From CAYIHX01 sp964363305 (lineage in GTDB: Bacteria > Bdellovibrionota > UBA1018): a DNA stretch of 64,000 nucleotides. Positions 58,448 through 64,000 of this stretch are shown here, piece after piece. The first letter of the stretch is position 1. Each line of letters starts with the position of its first letter. A model generated the notes under the pieces. The model was not told the DNA's origin. It did not search any database and worked only from the letters and a program-made list of their open reading frames with translations. The DNA is taken from positions 1 through 64,000 of the forward strand of contig CAYIHX010000003.1 in NCBI GenBank assembly GCA_964363305.1, in the 5' to 3' direction. A program made the position numbers and the translations under genes.

Positions 58448-60232
58448 ATGAATCAAAAAAATCGAATCGCCAGTGGGCGATACTTGGCGCTGGCCCTCTG
58501 TTTACTGCCTGCGCTCCCCGGCTGCTCCCGCAGCAACGACGATGGTTCCTTGATGGTCCTTCATTACTATCAGAAGGACGACATGAAGAGTGTGGATCCG
58601 GCCAACGCCTACGATTCAATCAGCCTTGAAATTTTGCCAAATATTTACGAGACCCTTTATCAATACGACTATCTCGCCGAGGGATACCGGCTCGTCCCTT
58701 TACTCGCAGCGGATCTCCCTAAAATTTCGGCAAATCATCTCGACTACACGATACCCATCAGGCGAGACGTCAAATTTCACCAAGGCCGAGAGCTCAAAGC
58801 TCAGGATTTCATCTATGCATGGAAAAGACTGGCCCTCCCGAGTCTCCAATCCAGCGGCTGGTGGCTCCTGGATGGAAAGATCGTGGGAATCAACGCCTTT
58901 CATGAAAGGCTACTTTCCGCGACCAAGTCGGATATTGGCAAGGTTATGGACGAAAAGGTCGACGGAATGTACGCGTCGGACGACTACACGATCAAGATTC
59001 GCCTGACGAAACCCTACCCTCAGCTCATGTACGCTCTAGCCATGACCTTCACGGCCCCCATGGCGAAGGAATGGGTTGAGAAGCACTCGGACGAAAAGGG
59101 CAATGTACTGGACGGAGCCATGGGAACGGGCGCATTCGCGCTCACTCAGTGGAGCCGCGGCAGCACGATTATCCTCGACCGCAGCCCCGACCACCATACG
59201 GAATTCTATCCGGCCCAGGGTGCGCAGCAGTTCCGCACCCGCGGATTGATGGCGGACGCTGGCAAGCCTCTTCCGTTTCTTGATCGAGTTCGCGTCTCCA
59301 TCATCAAGGAGGCGCAGCCCATGTGGCTCAAGTTCATGAACGCCGAACTCGACATTACGACCATACCCAAAGACAATTTCTCCTCCGCGATCACCCAACA
59401 GGTCAATCTGAGTCCGAGCCTTGCGGCGAGAGGAATTCGTCTCAGCATCGAGCCAGGACTCACGTTCTACTATATCGGCTTCAACATGAAGGATTCCGTT
59501 CTCGGTGTGAGCAAACACCTCCGCCAGGCCATCTCCTCAGCTATTGACCGTGACAAGTGGATCGAACTCTTCACTAACGGCCGTGGGAGAAAAATGGTCT
59601 CGGCGCTTCCGATGGGCATCCCTGACCGGCCGGTGAATCCAGTCCTACGCTATGACTTTAATCTGGAGCGCGCGAAGGGGCTCCTGAAAAAAGCCGGCTT
59701 TCCGGCTGGAAAGGGCCTGCCAACGTTACGATTCGACCTAAGAGGAGCAGACAGCCAATCCAGGCAGATGGGCGAATTTTTTCAGGATCAGTTCTCCAAA
59801 ATCGGGATCAAGCTTGACGTCGCCTACAACACCTTCCCCGCGTTTCTCGAGAAGATGAAAAACGGAGACCTCCAACTCTATTACGGGGGTTGGACGATGG
59901 ATTACCCTGATGCCGAGAATGTCTTTCAGCTCCTCTACGGCCCGAACCAATCACCCGGACCAAACGATGCAAATTTCAATCTTCCAGAAATGAACCGCCT
60001 CTACGAGAAGATGGCGACCACGGCATCGGGTCCTGCCCGGGCGGGACTCGTGCGAAAAATGGATGATCTCATTCAGGAAGAGCTACCTTGGGCGTTTGGC
60101 TACTACCACACGGACTACACTCTCAGTCAGCCCTGGATGCTCAACTTTCGATCGAACGAACTCCTTCAGAATAAACTGAAATATTTGAAAGTGAACATGG
60201 AAGCAAAGAGACGCTACCGCAGCGCCAGGTAG
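58448..60232 (+). CDS. Peptide/oligopeptide ABC transporter substrate-binding lipoprotein (SBP_bac_5)
   Basis: A 594-residue lipoprotein with lipobox LPGC (Cys near residue 26) and a GGGGGA ribosome site. It follows the OppA/DppA pattern: VDPANAYDSISLEILPNIYETLYQYD, DYTIPIRRDVKFHQGRELKAQDFIYAWKR, then AISSAIDRDKWIELF and a late YYGGWTMDYPDAENVFQLLYG. It should bind peptides or similar solutes in the periplasm for an ABC importer. No permease or ATPase genes are beside it, so the transporter partners are elsewhere. Confidence 0.93.
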   Translation: MNQKNRIASGRYLALALCLLPALPGCSRSNDDGSLMVLHYYQKDDMKSVDPANAYDSISLEILPNIYETLYQYDYLAEGYRLVPLLAADLPKISANHLDYTIPIRRDVKFHQGRELKAQDFIYAWKRLALPSLQSSGWWLLDGKIVGINAFHERLLSATKSDIGKVMDEKVDGMYASDDYTIKIRLTKPYPQLMYALAMTFTAPMAKEWVEKHSDEKGNVLDGAMGTGAFALTQWSRGSTIILDRSPDHHTEFYPAQGAQQFRTRGLMADAGKPLPFLDRVRVSIIKEAQPMWLKFMNAELDITTIPKDNFSSAITQQVNLSPSLAARGIRLSIEPGLTFYYIGFNMKDSVLGVSKHLRQAISSAIDRDKWIELFTNGRGRKMVSALPMGIPDRPVNPVLRYDFNLERAKGLLKKAGFPAGKGLPTLRFDLRGADSQSRQMGEFFQDQFSKIGIKLDVAYNTFPAFLEKMKNGDLQLYYGGWTMDYPDAENVFQLLYGPNQSPGPNDANFNLPEMNRLYEKMATTASGPARAGLVRKMDDLIQEELPWAFGYYHTDYTLSQPWMLNFRSNELLQNKLKYLKVNMEAKRRYRSAR

Positions 60233-60266
60233 CCAAGCTCAAATAGAGCGGACTCCGCAGCTCGAA

Positions 60267-60884
60267 CTACCCTGCCTTTTTTGTTTTCCTGGACGCCAGC
60301 AGAGTCTGGTTGATCATGTCCATCATATCAAACGGCTTCCTAAATAAAACGAGCTGATTGTCCGCAACCGTCTTCGTCGTGCGGTCATCCTCGTATGCGG
60401 TCATGAAAATAAAGACCGGAAGGGGAGTCACGAGTTTCTTGATCGCCTCAAAGAGCTCTATTCCATCGCCCCCCGGCATCTTAACATCTGAAAGAATCAG
60501 ATCTGGTTTGACCGACATCACCAACATCTGCGCGCTGCGCGCATTCCCGGCGGCAAAAACGGTGCAGCCCTTCTTCTCAAAGGCCTCAACCAGCATCTCC
60601 CGAAGATCAACTTCGTCCTCCACCACGAGAACACGATAGGGCTGGGCTTCTTCGTCCGGAACAGGAACGTTCTCGGGGATTTGAACTTTCGTCGGCGTCG
60701 TATAGGTTGTCTGGTTTTGGACCGCAACACGTCCCGTTTGTACCGGACTGATGCGCAATTCGTAGGTGATCGCTTTATGTTTCTTCTTCAAAAACTCGGC
60801 AATGCTACGGGCCTCTTCCTCGTCGTGAACCCTAAAGGCAAAATCTTTTTCGCGAATCCTGATGTATGCCATGAACTGATTCAT
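60267..60884 (-). CDS. Response regulator with N-terminal extension, paired with HD-GYP gene
   Basis: A 205-residue protein. Residues 1-80 form a small alpha/beta segment (YIRIREKDFAFRVHDEEEARSIAEFLKKK) and linker. A receiver domain follows: acidic pair in VVEDEVD, phospho-site Asp in LILSDVKMPGGDG, switch Thr in IFMTAY and Lys in FRKPF. There is no output domain, so it probably acts through proteins. It starts 5 bp after the HD-GYP-like gene stops, so the two are cotranscribed. Confidence 0.9.
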   Translation of the reverse strand: MNQFMAYIRIREKDFAFRVHDEEEARSIAEFLKKKHKAITYELRISPVQTGRVAVQNQTTYTTPTKVQIPENVPVPDEEAQPYRVLVVEDEVDLREMLVEAFEKKGCTVFAAGNARSAQMLVMSVKPDLILSDVKMPGGDGIELFEAIKKLVTPLPVFIFMTAYEDDRTTKTVADNQLVLFRKPFDMMDMINQTLLASRKTKKAG

Positions 60885-60889
60885 AAAAA

Positions 60890-61846
60890 CTAAGCCGCCT
60901 TGGTCTTAAGAAAAATGGATGAAAGGATTCGAACAAGCTCTCGATCGTATTTGTTACCTTCTGTCTGAAGAATGTGAATCGCCTCCTCCGTCGTGTAGGC
61001 CGGCCGAAAAGGCCTCTTGCTGATCAATGCGCTAAACGCATCCGCCAACGCCACGATTTTCGATGGATAGTAGATGACAGGACCATGTAGCCCGTTTGGA
61101 TAGCCGTGGCCCCCGGGCTCCTCATGGTGCTGATAAACAATATAGCGAACCTCATCAGGAATGTTCTGCGCATTTTCGAGCATCGACAGACCAATTTTAG
61201 GGTGAGACCGCATCTCCTTCCACTGCGCCGGCGTTAACTCGGTCGGACTACAGGTGATCTCCTTAGGGAGGTGCGCACAGCCTATGTCGTGCAGAAACCC
61301 CCCCAAACCAACAATCTCCAACATGCGGCTATTGAACTGCCCAGAAGCCTTAGCGATAAACATGCTGAAGATCGCGCAGGCAATCGAATGATAATAGAGG
61401 TAGTCGCCATGCGCTGCCAGCTTCAGCAGGATCGCAAGGGTCTTCGGACTGTCGAGCATCAACTGCACATAGTTCTTTACGACCCGTTGAGCGCTCGCCA
61501 CGCTTTCCTCGCTCACTTCCGTCTGCAAAAAGACCTCGGCCATGTTCTGCTCGGTCATGTTGAGAAGAGTCGCCACCTTTTTCTCATTCGACGTACTTGG
61601 ATCATTGAAAATAGAGTCAGCCGTCCGAGCGACGTACGCATGAAACAACGCCTCATCCTCACTCCGAATGAAGAGATCCTTCACTCCCTTTGCGATGTAC
61701 TGAGCCAACCTCTTGTAGTCGAGTCCGGTGGCGCGCGAAAATACATGAGCGTAATTTTCGTCGCTCAAACGAAGGTAGACATCAAAGGTCAGGTCTCTCG
61801 TGACGCTCCGAAAGCTGTGAATATCAACCGGCTTCAGATCGATCAC
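60890..61846 (-). CDS. HD-GYP-like phosphodiesterase domain protein with altered signature
   Basis: About 318 residues from the GTG at 61846, chosen because AGGGAGGTG lies 5 bases upstream; a longer frame to 61867 is less likely. An N-terminal domain of about 140 residues (DFYLR-like VYLRLSDENYAHVFS) precedes the HD-GYP domain: His153, FLHDIGCAHLP (His186-Asp187), YQHHEEPGGHGYPNG and LADAFSALIS. The HDIGK Lys is replaced by Cys. Members degrade cyclic di-GMP. The coupled receiver gene downstream suggests joint signalling. Confidence 0.85.
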   Translation of the reverse strand: MIDLKPVDIHSFRSVTRDLTFDVYLRLSDENYAHVFSRATGLDYKRLAQYIAKGVKDLFIRSEDEALFHAYVARTADSIFNDPSTSNEKKVATLLNMTEQNMAEVFLQTEVSEESVASAQRVVKNYVQLMLDSPKTLAILLKLAAHGDYLYYHSIACAIFSMFIAKASGQFNSRMLEIVGLGGFLHDIGCAHLPKEITCSPTELTPAQWKEMRSHPKIGLSMLENAQNIPDEVRYIVYQHHEEPGGHGYPNGLHGPVIYYPSKIVALADAFSALISKRPFRPAYTTEEAIHILQTEGNKYDRELVRILSSIFLKTKAA

Positions 61847-62053
61847 GAAACACCTCCCTCTCATCACCTCTATCGGAGAGACTTCGACAATACTTGAGCA
61901 AAAAGAACATATATAGGTCTGCTTTTTCCTAGGCCACTCAAGACCTACCCCTTTTTGCCGATAGGACTTGTGACGGCCCTTTCTTTACATGGGGCCAAAC
62001 AACATGCCGCAAGGAGGCGGTTTCGACCCAACGACCAGGGAGTACCTGAGCCC

Positions 62054-62479
62054 ATGGAATTCTTCCGAAATGCAGCACAAACAGCCCTCTATCTCGCACT
62101 TACAATGAGCCTCGCGGCAGCCATTGCCGACCCAAAGTCCGGCCTCGCCGACGAGCACTTTGTATACAGCGTGTTCCGCCCCCTCGACCTAGGAGAGGCC
62201 GGCGAGGAAACGCCCAAAGACTTTTACGTCAACATGGGTACGACGAACGGACTTCGTCCCGGGGCGGTCCTTGAAGTTTTAAGAAAAGTCGCCACCTACG
62301 ACCTAGGCAGCCAAAAACTTTATAAAGACGTGATCCTTCCTGTCGCAAAAATCAAAGTCATCCATGTCGAGAGCAACGCCTCTATCGCGCGCTTAGAAAA
62401 ATTGGCACCAGTGGGGCTCACGCCCGGTCTTACTCACCGTGCAATCATGGTGGGCGACCTCGTCCGACCGGCGCACTAA
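62054..62479 (+). CDS. Small exported protein with FlgT_C-like beta domain
   Basis: A 141-residue protein from the ATG at 62054, which gives a signal peptide (TALYLALTMSLAAAIA). The mature part reads DFYVNMGTTNGLRPGAVLEVLRKV, then LPVAKIKVIHVESNASIARLEKL, like the small barrel found at the end of FlgT and related outer-membrane assembly proteins. A longer frame begins at 61955 but has no supporting signal. Function is not established. Confidence 0.65.
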   Translation: MEFFRNAAQTALYLALTMSLAAAIADPKSGLADEHFVYSVFRPLDLGEAGEETPKDFYVNMGTTNGLRPGAVLEVLRKVATYDLGSQKLYKDVILPVAKIKVIHVESNASIARLEKLAPVGLTPGLTHRAIMVGDLVRPAH

Positions 62480-62482
62480 AAG

Positions 62483-62515
62483 GGGGCAGGTCACCCTTTC
62501 TCCGCGACCCGCCCC
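62483..62515. terminator. Possible bidirectional terminator hairpin
   Basis: GGGGCAGGTC (62483-62492) and GACCCGCCCC (62506-62515) form a 10-bp stem with one A-C mismatch and a 13-base loop between the two converging genes. There is no T-run on either side, so termination strength is doubtful. Confidence 0.35.
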
Positions 62516-62528
62516 GCATTCAGGCGAG

Positions 62529-62948
62529 TTAGCCTACCGGCACAGCGAGCTCCTCATGTGGAAGGGGCTCTTGGACGCAGATCCCGGCGGCCCCTGCCTC
62601 AGCCAAGACCTTGCCCAAACCAAAAAAGCTGACCCGGTCAGCATAAACCTCCGTCACCCAACGACGAACCCCTTGCGGGTCGGTATAGTCCCGAACCCTC
62701 AATGACCCGTCGATATATGCCGGACTTCCCTTCCGGAGAGCGCTTTTGCAGGACTCTCCTTGCTTTCCCCACACAATGACCCGATGCCAAGTCGTGCGTT
62801 CCTTCCAATCTTGCGGCTGTGCGCTGTCCTTGTAGAACTGCGAAGTCGCCATCGAAAACTCCGTGACTGATTGACCTCCTTTCGTCTTCCGGAGAACCGG
62901 ATCCGCACCCAACCTTCCCAACAACGTTACGTGATTTACGTCTTTCAT
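62529..62948 (-). CDS. ssb: Single-stranded DNA-binding protein
   Basis: A 139-residue OB-fold protein from the ATG at 62948 (MKDVNHVTLLGRLG). Other marks are DPVLRKTKGGQSVTEFSMATSQ, WHRVIVWGKQGES and KGSPAYIDGSLRVRDY. The usual acidic, flexible C-terminal tail (DDDIPF) is absent; it ends EPLPHEELAVPVG. That tail normally recruits partner proteins, so this may be a second, specialised SSB. A longer frame to 62993 is less likely. Confidence 0.9.
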   Translation of the reverse strand: MKDVNHVTLLGRLGADPVLRKTKGGQSVTEFSMATSQFYKDSAQPQDWKERTTWHRVIVWGKQGESCKSALRKGSPAYIDGSLRVRDYTDPQGVRRWVTEVYADRVSFFGLGKVLAEAGAAGICVQEPLPHEELAVPVG

Positions 62949-63088
62949 ACGCTCGCTGGAGAGCATTCTTCGTGCCAAGAATAGATAGGCCACTGCGGGT
63001 TGAAGCGTCGCATTTTCGGCCGATCCGGTTTTTTTTCAGTCGAAACTCATCTTGCGAAACACGTAAGCCTCAGAGACGCTCGCTCCCT

Positions 63089-64000
63089 ATGCTTCTCTTC
63101 ACCACTCTCGCACTCGTTTCCTCCATCGTCTCAGCGGCAGAATCGGTCCCGTACGCGGACGACTCTGATCTCACCGGCGACCGGGTCGGCTACCTCGGTG
63201 CCACTCCCGAACAAACTCTCCGAGTAGAGCGCCTTTTTAGGCGCCCCCTTGATGAGGCCAAGGTTCTTGAGATCCAAGTCACGCTCGAAACCAGCAAGTT
63301 TGGCTCTCTCGGAGTACCCTCACTAAAGTTCACCCGCAGTCAGGCTGAACTCACCACAGATCAAAACGGAATCGCCACAACGCAGTGCGATAAAGCCGCC
63401 GACAAACAAGTTTTCGTGGCCGAACTCAAGGCGCCCGGCTACGAAGTCCGTGGCGAACAGGGAATCTATCGCCTTGAGCTCGAAGCCGAATGCGGAACTC
63501 GCACCATCGCGCAGGTGCGGCCCGAAACTGATCCGGGCCAAGCTCTGACTATTTTCAGAATCCTCTCTCGAGCACGGGAAAAACTTTCGCAGACCGTAGA
63601 TCTTCGATTCTGGAACGAGACCATTCCGGTCGAATGGCCGGCGAGCGGGGATTTTTACAGCTGGGGCAGTGTTCACATCACTCGCGGAGACTACTGGGAC
63701 GTCGTGGGCCACGAACTCGGCCATGCCATCTATCATTTGGCCCGGGTCGGTTCTTCGGCAGGAGGCGCGCACCGGATCGACGAGTGCTACTCCGGCGCTC
63801 TCGCGATCTCGGAAGGCTGGGCCTCGTACTTCTCTGCTTGGGTGAGCCTCGAGTCAAACGACGGTGACGCCAAATTTGAATATATGGTCCCGCGTCGCGC
63901 ACCGATTCAGATTGAGACCATCCCCAGCGACGTCTGCGACGGACCGACGAACGAATGGCGGGTCAGCTCCTTCTTCTGGGATCTGATCGATTTGAGCAAT
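63089..64000 (+). CDS. Secreted zinc metallopeptidase, cut off by the right edge
   Basis: The reading frame stays open for 304 codons to the end of the window. A signal peptide (MLLFTTLALVSSIVSAAES) begins the product. A beta-rich segment (about 40-140, ITLE-like strands with two Cys) precedes the catalytic motif VGHELGHAIYH (His208, Glu209, His212) and a third ligand candidate Glu242 in SEGWASYF, a gluzincin arrangement. It probably degrades protein outside the cell. The ribosome site is weak. Confidence 0.85.
   Translation, partial: MLLFTTLALVSSIVSAAESVPYADDSDLTGDRVGYLGATPEQTLRVERLFRRPLDEAKVLEIQVTLETSKFGSLGVPSLKFTRSQAELTTDQNGIATTQCDKAADKQVFVAELKAPGYEVRGEQGIYRLELEAECGTRTIAQVRPETDPGQALTIFRILSRAREKLSQTVDLRFWNETIPVEWPASGDFYSWGSVHITRGDYWDVVGHELGHAIYHLARVGSSAGGAHRIDECYSGALAISEGWASYFSAWVSLESNDGDAKFEYMVPRRAPIQIETIPSDVCDGPTNEWRVSSFFWDLIDLSN

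Noticed and set aside
1..64000. CRISPR arrays, insertion sequences, integrases or phage structural genes
   Set aside because: None were seen; the only direct repeats are short and lie near single promoters.

Overview
The window is a gene-dense bacterial chromosome segment, GC-rich by eye (roughly mid to upper 50s percent). It holds about 60 protein genes, one tRNA-Lys and many 4-bp ATGA stop/start overlaps. Core markers are carB, greA, recG, pgpA, a cinA-type amidohydrolase, recA, alaS and ssb. Other content is CHASE2-type adenylate cyclase signalling, stand-alone receiver proteins, a PadR/HAAS module, Flp/Tad pseudopilins and many secreted proteins without recognisable families. This suits a Gram-negative, deltaproteobacteria-like predator or gliding lineage such as Bdellovibrionota or Myxococcota. 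The assignment is inference; there is no rRNA to decide it.

Layout. 1-12049: the 5' end of a minus-strand gene, tRNA-Lys, a coupled wHTH/nucleotidyltransferase/CPBP-protease operon, a PadR repressor divergent from a periplasmic Ntn-hydrolase with a perfect palindromic operator, an AAA+/DUF4143 ATPase, a 1384-aa secreted protein with two transglutaminase-like domains (one dead), a P1-nuclease/phospholipase-C-like protein, a methyltransferase and an AraC-GyrI regulator. 12223-20415: PadR/HAAS/RDD module, TerC with a structured leader that hides its ribosome site, a CheY-like protein, a CHASE2 adenylate cyclase next to a cyclic-nucleotide-binding protein, and an SDR-like protein with a zinc ribbon and no catalytic Tyr. 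20428-28411: mannose-nucleotide genes, a SPOR protein, a run of overlapping Flp/TadE-like genes, a PfkB kinase and a glycosyltransferase/UXS operon, together probably surface polysaccharide and pilus functions.

28469-36660: a secreted FAM20-like kinase candidate, a DUF2400 HhH-type protein, carB with a coupled zinc-ribbon protein, then a lower-GC accessory patch with an ASCH protein, a HigBA pair whose toxin is frameshifted, and a truncated lipoprotein-like remnant. 36833-48442: an orphan 970-aa protein, greA, recG, an XRE regulator, a hydrolase and a three-gene coupled operon joining a divergent RelA/SpoT-synthetase-like protein to two flavin/iron-sulfur oxidoreductase proteins. 48466-64000: thioesterase-pgpA-cinA-TonB-like operon, a receiver protein divergent from a LexA-like repressor across a double palindrome, recA, a GH5-like lipoprotein, alaS, a peptide-binding lipoprotein, a receiver/HD-GYP pair, ssb and a truncated secreted metalloprotease.

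The best candidates for something undescribed are the RelA/SpoT-like plus redox operon (43933-48442), the FAM20-like secreted kinase (28469-30040), the tandem transglutaminase-like protein (5368-9522) and the overlapping pseudopilin genes (22625-24232). All functional statements come from reading motifs; no database search was possible.
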